Below are positions 40,501 through 54,200 of a stretch of DNA of 64,000 nt, in pieces. The first letter of the stretch is position 1. Each line of letters begins with the position of its first letter. The notes below the pieces were generated by a model. That model did not search any database, was not told the origin of the DNA, and saw only the letters and a program-made list of their open reading frames with translations. Location of the stretch: positions 3,471,501-3,535,500 of the forward strand of contig JAKNDB010000105.1 in the NCBI GenBank assembly GCA_024305405.1, given 5' to 3'. The translations under genes were made by a program, and so were the position numbers. The stretch is from Dirofilaria immitis. Taxonomy: Eukaryota; Nematoda; Chromadorea; Rhabditida; Onchocercidae.

Positions 40501-43500
40501 ATTCTTGGTGAAAACTCGCTGCTGTGATATTGGACATTGTTTATCCAGTGATGAAGCACATCTATACGAATTATTTCAATAACAAAATTAGAGATATGGG
40601 ATTCTTTTTCTTATATTAAACAAATGCCCGCAATAAATTTTTACAAGCACTGAGACATCATGAGAAACTTACGTAAAAACTTCATGTAATGGTGAGTATT
40701 TTCTAGTAATTGAATTTGTCATGAAGATCTAAAAATTTGAGCTATTTACTTTACTCAAAATCTTTACAAAACTTACGCAAGAAATTGTCTGATTTTATGA
40801 AAATCTACTTTAGCCATTCGACACTCTGCCATCATCAAAATAAACATTGCTGTAGTTTGCAATGACACGGTATCATCGGGAATATGTTTCCAAGCAGGGC
40901 CGCAAATTGCTGCCGAAATATATTGTTTACGACAGCGCTTCTTTATTTTTATTCCACAATTACAGTAGATGGTAGTTTTGGTCCAAATTGAAGTTTCTTT
41001 GAATGCAGTTTGTAAACCAACTGAAGTCACTAAAGATATAAAAGGTTGAATTCGATTATAATTTTACTAATGACATTTACATGTGGTCGCATGCGACTAT
41101 CGGTAAAATGTTAATTTAAAAAAAATTAGTAAATTTATAATATCGTATGCATTACATACAATTCATATCATATATATATATAAAGTTACTCAATGTGAAC
41201 GTTAATCAACTCTCTGACCCGTCTTGAAACACGGATCAAGGAGTCTAACATATATGCAAGTTATTGGATAGTAAATCTGATTAATAAAAAGCATAATATA
41301 AGTAAAGATTTTTTATATAATTGATATATGATCTATATATATGTGATATAATATATATATATATATATATGGCGTAACATAACCCCATTCATATTGTATA
41401 CAATAGGGCGGAGGTAGGGCGTATATGCTGGGACTCGAAAGATGATGAACTGTACCTGAACAGGATGAAGCCAAAGGAGAAACTCTGATGAAAGCCCGAA
41501 GCGATTCTGACTGCAAATCGACCGTCTGACTTTAGTATAGGGGCGAAAGACTAATCGAACTATCTAGTAGCTGGTTCCCTCTGAAGTTTCCCTCAGGATA
41601 GCTGGAGTACGTAATTAAAGCAGTTATATTCGGTAAAACGAATGATTAGAGGAATTATGGGACGAAATGTCTACAACCTATTCTCAAACTTTCAATGAGT
41701 ATGACGTCTTGCTTGCTTAAATAAATGAATGAAGCATAGACATTGAATGTATACTCCAAGTGGGCCATTTTTGGTAAGCAGAACTGGCGCTGTGGGATGA
41801 ACCAAACGTTGAGTTAAAATGCCAAACTTTCCGCTCATGAGACCCCATGAAAGGCTTTGGTTGATATAGACAGCAGAATGGTGGCCATGGAAGTTGGAAA
41901 CTGCTAAGGAGTGTATAACAACTCACCTGCCAAATAAACTAGCCCTGAAAATGGATGGCGCTTGAGCGAAAGACTTATACTCAACCGTTGCATGGCTTGT
42001 GCTTAAATTAAATAGAAAAAAAAACAATAAAAACCTAGCCGCAAACAACGAGTAATTTTATGAGTTATCTGAATTTTAGGAGACATTTAGCAAGATTCTC
42101 TCGTTCAAGAATAGTAAATGTACCAGATTCGATGTAGAAAAATCAGCAAGTAAATTTGTTTATTAAATATTTAAATGAGCGATAGGGTTTTAAATTGCTT
42201 GTTACTGTTAGCAATAAAGCAGTCTTAAGAATTTAAGAAGTAAAAAATCATCGAAAGAGTATCAGTGAATAATTATCAATCAATTTTCTGTCCAAACAAA
42301 TAATTTGAATGTTAAAAATTAGAATTACCTTTACAAAGATGAACTTTGTCATTCCGTTCATTCCGATTATCAGCTAATATCATAATATTGCGTACATAAC
42401 TTGACATCAAAGCTGGCACCATATAAATGTATGGAATTTGTAAGGCAAAAACTGTACATCCAGTTGCTCTTTCTGACTGATTAGATATACGCGACAATTT
42501 GCATTTCATATAATAGCCATCGCCTCGTCCTATTCCATTTGCAAGATCAGCCTAGAAGTTTTTTCGTATTTAGCCTAAGTTAACCAAAACATATCTTCCT
42601 TCCTTTTTGATTCAGAAATTTTATTCAAGCAAAATTTGTCTTTTTTTTTTCAAGAAAAAGTTCTAACAAACCGCTGTCAAGCTAAACGGAAGATATTCAT
42701 CACGAATTTCAATAGAAGGCAAAATAGCTATATGATCACTCGGACCATCCGAATCACTGCTTATCAACAATTTCACTTCTTCATCAGTACCATTCAAAGC
42801 TACTAATATTGTGGGTGGTGTAAAATGAAGTTTGGGAAATGGCAACTGCAAAGATTCACATGCAAAAAGAATTAGTTATTCCTCACGTTTTTATGTCTAA
42901 AAATTTTGACAGCCATGATTATAGAAATTCATGAATGATAGGAAAATTCAAATTTGATATCAAAATCAGTTGTCAAGGTAAATAATATACATATGCATTT
43001 AAATGAAAAACATTATTTCGGATAATTTTTTCTAAATATCATTTTTCAAACATAGTGGCATCTAGAAATTTAACATATCGCTGGATAGTGAAACTGTTTA
43101 AAGCCAGAGTTTAAGTTTACCTTGTGTTTCTTACTAATTTCTTCTAGCGATAATTTCCCATCTTCAATTATCGGAGAATAAGGTGAATTAATTGGAGCAA
43201 ATACTAGTAATGAAGAATTAATAAATGATGGCTGAAATTTATTTTTCAAAGCATTAATGCTAAATAAAATTGTCAATCAGATCAAAAAACTTGAAATTTT
43301 TAACTTGGTATACGAAATCTTTACATACTGCAATATTGTATAATATTTTAACGTTGGATGAGACATACCTGAACGATCATGGTAACTAACTGATGGGTAG
43401 GAGATCTAACAGTAAGTTGATAAGTTCCTTCAATAATCGAGAAGAAAACAACAGATGCTAAAAATATATATAAATCAATTCCAGGTAACTAAAGATGATT

Positions 43501-46500
43501 TATTTAAAATATCAGTTACACTAACAGCAGAGAGTACTAAAACTGTAAAAAAATTTCGGCGTTACTGCGTCATTATAAAAACACTCTAAGCATTTCTAAA
43601 ATATTTAATGTCAATAGATCTTACCACGAAACCTTTCTCAAAAAAACCTTGATTAATTTCTGTGATTATGCATTTTTAAGATTTTTAAGAAAGTTTATTA
43701 TTCTTAATTACCACTAGATTTTGTCTGCCTTTTGTCATCATAGCCAAGAACGTCATTTCGGAGCACTATCTCCGCATCATTAATGATATGAGTTGGATCC
43801 AATGCGCTCAGCTCATCCACTATTGTTACTCGAAAATCAAACAAGTCCAAAGCCGCATAATTACGATATTTTACCGTAAATAGTTGCTGTAAAAGATAAT
43901 TTGCAGTGATATATAAAAAGATGTCTGAAGATAATGATTTAAGCTTACGAGTTAGAAAAAATAGAAAACTTCATTTAGTTTTAAATCTAAATCTTTAAAA
44001 TAAATTTTAGATCTAAGTCTTTAAAATCTGTTTCTTAAAATTTTCTTTTTTAAACCAGCAATATATATAGAATCTACAAATATTTTTCTTGATCTTCGAC
44101 GAAGAAATTTCTAATATTGACTAAACAATATCGATAATTATTGTGCATTTCAACTTAAATACTCAAAACCATAAAACTTGCAATGAAATTCAAAGGCACC
44201 TTGTTTCCCTCGAATAAAATCAAGTCACCATCAGTGGTCAAATTTACAGTTTCAGTCAGCTGTCGATAGCTAAGAAAAAGTGTAAGCGTTGATTCCGGAT
44301 TACTGAATTCCGTAAAATTCTCTAATGTTGGCCTGGTAGATACCAAAAATAAAGGGCTACGACCAGGTTGAATGGAAATTCGAGGTGTGACGACAAAGCG
44401 ATAGCCTTCTTTATTTATGATATCAACCTAAATTTTCTTCCAGTTATGTGAAATTAAAGGTATTAGTAAAACATTCACAGAAGTAATTAAAAGATCATTA
44501 AATATCTAAGTTGTCAAGAAAGCAACGAGTAATTAAGCAGAAATAAATAAGCTTAAGGATCAGAAAAGAAAGAACATTCTTCCTTCTATCTAATTCTTAT
44601 TTTTTATAGAAAATTTTCTAAAATAAAAAAACCGTGATAATTTTCGGCGGTATTTGTACAGTGTTGGAAATAAGTATTTCTAATGGATAAGATGCAAATA
44701 TCGATCTTTTTCCATCGATTTCTATTTGTTGCCTGAATTAAATTAATCAATTTAGAAACTCCTTCAAACCTACGTCTATAAAACAACTTAGATTTCTATT
44801 TTTGTAAAAAAGATCATCAATTAGTGCTTGATATTTGGTTGTATTACATTATGTTTCATTAGCAAACCTGACTAGTTTCTTAGGTGTATTAACGCATTTA
44901 AATTGCAGCAATAGAATAGTATTATCAATAGTACCACCAGCAGTAAATGTAATCTTCATTGGCTTTGTTTCATTAATTGCTATACCTTTCACTATCTAAA
45001 ATTTAAATATTTTAAAAAAGAAATAATAATATGAATCAGCAATGTTCTGGAAGAGAGGCTATCAATAATCGAATCTGCGGATTTAATAAATGTTAACAAT
45101 AATCAGAAAATTTAAAAACGGATAAAGGTTCCCTAAATTACATATATCTAGTTATCTTGAAAAATTAGAATTCACAAAGAATATTATACTCAGAAATTAA
45201 TCAGATCTATTTTTTAATGCCATTTTACCGTTGTAATAAAAAAACACAATTTATGTTCTTTTTGGTGGATGACCCTTGACACTCGCGGGCATTATGTATA
45301 TGTCTTATTTCTAAACATAATATGCAGAGATTAAACCTTTTCATATTTCATAATTTGTATTTTATCACGCGGTATAATTAGTTCCACTTGGCAATTCACA
45401 AGTATTTCCTTGCCATTATTTGTTATCTGATAATCTTCTTCAATCTGCTCGCCTGGTTTCATTCTTATTTTAGTACCATATTCAATATGAAAGATATTTT
45501 CAATCCATGTTATATTACTAAATGACATAATACCATCAAATTTCGCTGCAGGATGCATCACAATCTGGAATTGATCACCGCGTACCACATAAGCGTAGCA
45601 TGCGATATAATGATAGTTAATTCGCCCAAGAAGTTTATATTGCAATATTTTATAAGTAATTAAAGTTAAAATACTTATACAAAAAATTCAAAGGGATTGT
45701 AAGCATTAATCGACCGAAAAGAATAATATGAGAATCATTTAGAAGGATAGAAATGGGAACAAACCACTGATGTCGAAATTGTTTCACCAAATGGATGATA
45801 TTTAAATTCAAAATGACCATCAGCCGTACTTATTGTCGTAGTATTCTCAACCAATTCATCATTTTGATAAACCAGCATTCGCACCGGGACCTTACCGATA
45901 AGCTACAATAGCTGTTTTAAACACTGTAGAAAATACTACGTAATTATATGAACTTGTTCCTAACTTTAAAAATAAATACATTGTAAGTAAAAACATATAC
46001 TTATGTTTCTTTCATTATTACAGAAAAGTGATGTTATCTTCCAGTTTCTTCGTTATAATGATTGGCATTTGAAACAGAAACCTACTTTTGCATTGTGATT
46101 AACAGTTCCTTTAATCACTTTCATATTTGAATCATCGACACTTTCCACTTTGGTAATTACTGGGATATACAATGGCTTAATAGTTAAATTCCAACTAAAG
46201 AGACATTCACCGGCAAGCGAAGCACTGGTAACGTTTATGGAATATGGATGGACACGTCCGATTGGCTGTGCCCAAAATACCATACCGTTTGGATAAATTA
46301 TCATTCCATTAGCATCTGTTTCAATGCTGAATATTGTATTCTCCTGCTAAATATATAACAAATTATAATTTACTGAATTTACTGTTAGCATTGAATAAAA
46401 TTCCAAATGCCATTGAAAAGATAAAAAGAAAAACTCTGACGTTCAGCTTATTTTTTTTTTTTGGAAGATCTCAAATTAAGAAAATGTTTATTCATATATC

Positions 46501-49500
46501 AATTACCAAAGAATAAGATCAAATAGATCTAAGCAATAAAAATATAACAATAAAAATGTATGATTTCTGTTCTATGCCTTATTTTTGATTAGATATTAAA
46601 ATCTTGATTAGATACTGAAATCATCATAATTCATACTTGAAATTTCTTTTGAAAGCTCCAACAAACCTGAATAGGCATTTGGACAATATATGGTTCAGCT
46701 TCTACAGCTTGTATCAATTTTTATTGCTTAGAACTTCATGACTCGATTTCGGTAAAATTTTTACCTAAAAAATAATTCATAGGCAATAATTTTTCTTATA
46801 ATGTAATTAATTAGAATTGTAGAGAAATCAATTTAATTATTACATGCTGAACAAACTGAACTGGAGGAAATCCACGAGACTATCACGAGGTAGTTGTTTT
46901 TGAGGAATATTTTTGATAGGATTTTTTTTTAAAACTGGCATGCAGAAATCTTTTAAGTCCTCGATAAAAGAAGAACACATCGATTTAATAACGATAACTA
47001 ATCTATTTACTTATTAATGCAATTAAAATATTGACTGGTTGTCATTCTGGAAGTGTTGCACAATAACGTGAGCAGGGAAGTCTTCCAAGAACATTTTTTT
47101 CTTTTTTAATTTAACGTCGAGAATCTAAAGATTTCAGAGAATTTAATAAATTGCGAGCCGTAATTATATTCAAATAAAATTATCCATCACACCTGTTCAC
47201 AATATATGCCATCGCGATCTGCTGGGCATACACAAACTGCTCCCACACAGTAACCTTTGCAATCTGTTTGATTACATTCATCATATAAAGTGAAATGAAT
47301 CTGCAAATGAGAACATTTGGAAAAATATCTGAACTTGGCAGAAGGAAAAACCGAACTTGACAAAGTATTGCAGTTTACTACGTCAAATTAAATTGATACG
47401 TACTAAACGCTTGTCTAGGAAGGGAACTGCTTTATCGGATCCATACGGAATGACATTGAACAGATAGCGGCCTGGAGAGGCTGCATTCGGAATCGTACAA
47501 CGTACTAACGACGATGAGAAATAAAAACCATCGGATGCTATATTACCATATAAGCATGTATAACGTTTTGAAGACACGCTGGAATTGCGATTCTTGAATA
47601 GGATTTCAAGCTTTGATTTGCCTCTTATTTAATAATAAAATTTTTTACATTTTGAATTTATAAAATAATTATTTCGTGTGAAATTAAAATTATGTTGCAA
47701 AATGATATATTATTTTTCGGATGCTTCAAGAAAATTTTAATATTAAAAATTATTTTAACAATTCTTTCTTGTAGATTGAAGAACTCAAAAACTCATAGCG
47801 ATATATCAGTTTTTTGCAATATTTCTAAAAATAATCATCTGTCTTATAAATTATTTATCGCTTTATGTTATTTATCAAAATTTCGTGGAAAAAAATAAGC
47901 ATAACTTACAAAGGTAAATCATTCCCATAAACTAAAATATTCTCGTCCTTCTGATGAATTCCAGCGGCTGTTGGTAAAACATATAACACGACTGATGATA
48001 CGTCACATTTCTCAATGGCGCAAATATCGCAATATGGACCGGTCCAATCATTACGGCATATGCAAGTTCTAAATAATTATCAACTGTTCGAATATTGAAC
48101 AATGAACATAACAACACTGTAATTTGAAAGTGATATAATAATTTTTGTAACTAATTCGACAGAAACATTAACAACATATGAACAAAACAATAAGCTTTAT
48201 TTTGATTATTTTTCAACCTTAATGCAACATATAATAAAAATTTTTAATTTTAATAGATTATCGCCTTCTTACAGCGCCATGCGAGCTAATAACAAAATTG
48301 ACGATCGAGTTCGTTGTTAGCATTTCTTCTATTCGCAAATGTAATATCATTACTTTTTTATCTTATCTTTTTCAACGCTTGATTTAAATTTTCTCTTTCA
48401 TTTTTCAGTCTTAATCTACTAAGTTTTTGTGCTCAATATCAGAAGAATTAGTTACATTTCGTTTAATTTATAATCACTGCTGAAGTGAGCAATTGCATGA
48501 GTTCTCCTTTTTGTATTATTGATAATATGTCTTGCATATTTAGTAAAATCTTTTTATAATAATATTATATTTAATAAAATTAATCTAATTATCGCTAATG
48601 TGATGATAGAATACAAAATAAAACTCTCAGTATGGTATCAGAAGGGAACACTATGAATTACAAACTTTGTATCGCGGTTGCAATGTCCGTGAATACATTT
48701 CGCATCACAAATGTCGCAGGTTGGATCTTCACAAATAGAGCAATCCTCTCCAGCAAATCCATGAACACATTCGCACAACTGAGGTCGGATGCAGATACCG
48801 GAACCGGAACAGTTATTCAATTGATCACATAGCGGTCTCGAGCAAAACGGTCCCGTCCAACCAGTTTCACAAACGCATTCATTATCGATGCATAAGCCGT
48901 GATTATCGCAATTTATATTTGAACAATTCGTCATCTGCTTGCTGCAATCAACGCCTGCAATACTTTTATGCTTCATTAAAAAAAAATAATCTCAGAACTA
49001 AGATATGATTTGTTCCCTTTGTTGTAAGAATTTTTTTTTTTTTGAAACTCAAGGAAATATATTTTTAATATTTTAAATGCATTAAAAGTTAAACAGATAA
49101 ATTATGGTGTATCTTGAGATATATATACAAGATGACAATTTTTTTTTAATTTAGCGTTCCTATCTTCTTTTAAAATTATGCGAATAATAATTTCAGCAGA
49201 GAGATATAGAGGAATATCGATCTGAACTTGGACTAGGTTGAAAAATTACCAACCTGCAAACATTGGTTCACAGTCACATTCATTGAGTGATACACAAGTA
49301 CCATGTCCAGTACAATTATTTATTGAATGACAAGTTGGCTCTGAACAGTCTTGGCGTTGCCAACCATCAAAGCATTTGCAAACATTTGGTGCTACGCAAT
49401 ATCCGTTCATGGAACAGTTCCTCAACGCTAAACAAGATATTTGCGAGCAGTCAGATCCTGCATATCCTGCATCACATTGGCAAACATTCAAGCCTGAATA

Positions 49501-51196
49501 TGTGGAAAATTTTCTCGAACTTGAAAGTTGCAAATTAAAGAATTTCAAATTTTGCGTCATGCGGAAGTCAATTAAGAGCGATTATTACAGTTATGAATTT
49601 GTTGTCAATAATAATCTTTACTGGAAAAATTGGATTCAGTAAAGAAGTATGAAAAATATTAGAAAGATATTAAATGAGTAACTTGCCAATACATTGTCCT
49701 TTGCGAGAACAGTTAGAAAGAGCCAAACAGTTTTCAGCCGCTCGTTTTCGGCCAATTGAATTTACTTGTACTTGATCTACATTGAAAAATATTTTTTCTA
49801 ATTTAAAAGTAAAGGAGTGCTATTTTATCCTTCCAACCGAACACCGTTTTGAAAAATTTTCAACATGATTCTGATCGACTGATTCAAAATGAAATTTAAT
49901 AATTCAAAAATGATAGAAGCTAACAAAGATTGCAAAGACCATGAATAAAAGAAAGTGCCCATAATTTGAAATTGTAATTTCATTTTCAGAATTTAAATGT
50001 TACCTAATTAGAAGCATGGCATTATCTGACGATTTTAATTCTAATAATAAGTTTTTTATGGATATTCTAACCTCTCATTTTATTCCATCTATTATCTAAA
50101 ATTTCTTCCGTAGTAGGTATACCGTCGTTGCTCCAATAATTTCTAGCTGCATTCAATGTCTTGAAAAAAAGATCCTTTCAATGGTGTTGCTGATAACAGT
50201 CCTAATCATAATTAAACAAAACCATAATCAATCAAATAAAATCATTATTATCAAAATGAATTATCACGAATAAGCGATGATAATAACCTCGATCTGTGTC
50301 ATTTGTATAAAAATATAATATTCTTTGCTGAAATGAAATCAAATCGATGACAGGAAATTGAGACAAAAAGGACAATCTCCTGACCAAGCTTTCTTTTAGA
50401 TTTTTGGATTTAGGGATGGATAGGACATGGGGATTTTTCATTTAAAAACCTGAATGCTTTCAAATTTATTCTTAATTCCTTATATTTCACTTCAATTTTG
50501 ATTTCGTCGTTGTTCCAAAAAAATTTTTTTTATACTATGGCCGATTTCTGTTCGTCATTTCCTATTTACAAGAAATGTTTGAAAAGCATATTTATGTCGT
50601 GTCACACTAATACTCACAAATTATAGAAGTAACGAAACAAATCATGATATTGGTCAAAATGGCTAAAATTTTCGCTGTTGTGAGTTGTTTGTCATTATTG
50701 CATAAAACACTGTAAAGTTCTCTTGAAGTAAAAAACAAAGTTATGTAGAGATTAAATGCCATAATTGACTTATTTCATCGATTTCTTTTTCAAATTTTCA
50801 GAAATTTTTGCTAGCAAAATTGCAGATTCTGTCAAATTCTTAAAGATTTCACGATAGATATAACATGAAAGCGATTGCATTCTAATATTAACACTTACTT
50901 CTTTATATATGTAGTTGTTGTTCCAGTTAAACTGATGGAATTCATTATCATTCACATGAAAGTGAGGACTAGTAATGATTAGCGAGTTTCGATAATTTTG
51001 ATTTCCACTGAACAGATTATTGTGAATGGTACCGTTGAATGGATTCATATCTACTGCCGAAGCAAACAGTGACCATTTTCCGTTATTTTCCACAAATTTA
51101 TTTTGCGCAATATCAATTATTCGATTAGATTGTAAATTTTCCTGCATATGAGATCGAATTGAAGGAATAGGGAAAAATGAATAGGATGAATAATTT

Positions 51197-51227
<31 letters not shown>

Positions 51228-54200
51228 AAAAAACGCAAATAAATCTAACCTTTGGTGATATGTAAATGGCTAGCACTCCTTTTTGTCCATCTTGATTGTT
51301 TCTAGTGAAAGTATTTCGGCATATTTTTGCATCCTCGCAACCTTCCAAAGTTATGCGCATTACTAAATTGTCATTCTCAGCGAAGCGATTTCTTTCAACT
51401 AATATTTTTGGCTTATTCCGCTCTTTTTCATTTAACGAACACTGAAATGAAGAATATATTGAACATTTAATTAACATAAAATGACTATTATATTATTTTG
51501 TAGATTTATATTTTTATGATTGCAAAGATAACTGGCTAACCTTTGAGAATATAATTATAGATGGAAGTACATTCGAAACAAAATTTGAGATATTTAGATT
51601 AAGCGAATGATAGGATTTCAAATTGAGTAGAATACCAGCACTTCCTCGTTCTTGTTTTCGGACTGTTAAATTGCTCAAAATAATCGAATCTAATTGATCT
51701 TCTTCTCTTTGAGAAAGAAAAATCCCGAATGATCCGCTATTTTCCAACTAAAATTTTATTTTTTTAATCTTTAATTTCCAAAATATTTTTTAATCATTTC
51801 GTTATTGATTTAGTAATTTAAAAACTTACTCATATTTTAACAATGAAATATAAATAAGAAAACCAGTTGAAAATATATTGCTTAAAATAGGTAAATTTGA
51901 AAATTGTTCGGGAAAAATGCAAATAATTTGTCTTGAATGCAGTTGACCTACCACAATATTTTGTAGCATTATATTACCGGCCGGTCGCAGGAAATCTATT
52001 CCCGCCTCTGCACAATCCACTATTAGAGCATTTCTGAAATTTATAACAATTTGATATTCCTGGAATTTCTACTTGCAGAAAAGAATTAATTTGGTATCCG
52101 AAAATAGCTTGACAATCCAAAAACAAAATCAATGTTTTAGTTAAGCTTGGAAAGACGGAAGGTTTTTGTTAATCGAAGCTTTATAAAGCTAACCTGAGAA
52201 AAAGAACATCCTGTATCTGGCGTTTTAGAATTCTGATGCCATTCCTGCGTGATTGCAAGATAATTGATTCACCCATATCAAAAGTACCATTGTATGACGT
52301 TGTAATCAATACACCAGTAGAAATAGGTCGCGTAATTCGTATATTTCTAATTGATATATTTGTTGAACTAACATTCAAGCCAACTGCTGCGTTCTCCAGA
52401 ATGCAGTAGTTTGCATTGATAATACTGCCTAAAAATCAAAGCAAAGTCATTTTATCTATGATTTTTTTACGATTATTTGTTCAGTTGCTGAGGATATAGA
52501 GCAAATTTAACAATATTTTTTTAGTTTTTATTATATATTGAATTCGGTCTATAATCTAAGGGAAGACAAAATCGACAACAAAGTTTATGATTTTTATAAT
52601 TATAGCAATGGTAGTAATGATATTAATTGATAATAATAATAATAATAATAATAATAACAGTAAAAATAAATAATAATAATAACAACAATAACAATAATAA
52701 TAATAATAATGCAATATGTATATATAAAATACGTCTAATAAATTCTTATTGTCGACTAATTTTTATTTGTTTTGCACTTTGGTTCAGCATGAAAAGCACA
52801 AAAAACTAGAATAAATACAACTTCATTTGTGTTATAAATCATTCTCAATCATAATTCAATGTTTTTACTAATTCAGTAGCATTCAAAAATTCTATATATG
52901 GGAAATCGAGAAAAATACCTTGATTGAGAACAATTCCAAGCCATGGGGCACGACTAGAGCTTTTAATAAAACTGGATTGTCTCGTTGGCCTGACAAGTGT
53001 AGTGAACCTAAATTTCTTCTTAAAATTCCATCTATATATCTTCAGTTGTTAAGCAATGTACCAATTTCAGCGATTGTTAGCGTATTATTTTTTTCTTTCT
53101 TTTTTAAGTAGTAAGGATATAATATAATATATATTCCTAAAAACTGAAATTTAGTTTATTTTGAAAGTTTAGGTAGTTTATTTTGAAAAATCTTTTAATT
53201 TCTTATTAATTTATTGCCCAACTTAAAAGTGGTTTCGCAGTAGACAAAACATTTTTTAAATAATTCTATAAATGACCAACCAAAGACAATAATTCCATGA
53301 TTTGGTTTAAAGTATAACACAGATCCTTCATGAAAAACCACAGCTTCATTCTTTTTTATTATCAGCGATGTGGTGAACCTAAATTTGTCTAGTTGTTATT
53401 AGTATATATTGCCAGAAATTGAAATTTCAGGTAGCTTTATTGCTTCAGATGTAATGCTTTTCATTTTTAGTTTTGATTAACAAATACAAAGACCCATCGA
53501 ATATAATAATTGTAAAAAAGGATGGAAAAACTTGATTTTCCAAGAAGATCGAAAAAACAACATACACTTTTAAAGAATTTCCCGTTCGCTTAGTGATAAT
53601 CGATGATAATTTTTCAGCTGCAGTACTTAGAAAGGGTGTTGCAAATACTGGGATTAACGATTTGTCTTTTTGGCTGTCACAAATTCGACTTATCACCTGA
53701 TGAAGAAAATAAAGTTCAATAAACTAAAAATTATAAGAATCGAAACGGGAAAAAGTAGAATTTCGAAAGAAACATTAAATGAAGATTTCTAGATTTCGAA
53801 CCAGTTCATATTGTATTTGTCTTTGTTGAATAAAAATTGAAAAACGACCTTTCTCTGATTAATTGTTCCCCAGTAATTGTTGGCAGCATTAATCGACACC
53901 ATAGGCACTTCTAATCCAGAATGTAATTCGCATCGGGCCTGAAAAGTTTTCATGACCAACAAGTAAATCTAATTAAATTCAAAATTTAGTATAAAAATCT
54001 TCAAAATAAAAAAAAATTACAGCACAATGGTTTCGTTACTCTTATCAGTCATAGTAAACTGTTAAGGAAAAAGTAGAAAAGATCGCACAGCGATTTTTCA
54101 TTAATTGAATTTTCCTACCACTTTCAAATTCTTTTTTCAAGTAGTAAAATTTTGGCTTAGTGCTAACTACATGTCCTGCAAAGACACTAATTCCTAAAAA

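Larger units (their letters stand above)
35543..46346 (-). other. giant gene exons 27-47: long beta-rich ectodomain region
   Basis: Exons at about 46346-46086, 45902-45768, 45645-45337, 44995-44871, 44427-44170, 43887-43712, 43457-43369, 43231-43121, 42845-42672, 42551-42329, 41029-40777, 40561-40456, 40062-39943, 39444-39316, 39223-39060, 38923-38714, 38438-38202, 37217-37129, 36568-36352, 36139-35938 and 35766-35543. No named domain is certain. Several stretches look like carboxypeptidase-regulatory or Ig-like beta-sandwiches, for example GTYQLTVRSPTHQLVTMIV and FHIEYGTKIRMKPGEQI. A Cys-rich piece lies in exons 37-38 (YCNCGIKIKKRC, AAICGPAW, CASSLDKQC). N-glycosylation sequons are frequent. 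Frame breaks at AAA 43859-43861 and at A5 39383-39387 look like run-length errors. Exon 45 ends at a GC-type donor (CAG/GCAAAA). Confidence 0.7.

Noticed and set aside
41313..41926. Open frames in the 41.3-41.9 kb region
   Set aside because: They are frames read through the 28S rRNA fragment, not exons.
50232..50441. Small - strand open frame between exons 19 and 20
   Set aside because: It lies in the inverted dispersed repeat shared with 39583-39820 and is not flanked by phase-compatible splice sites.
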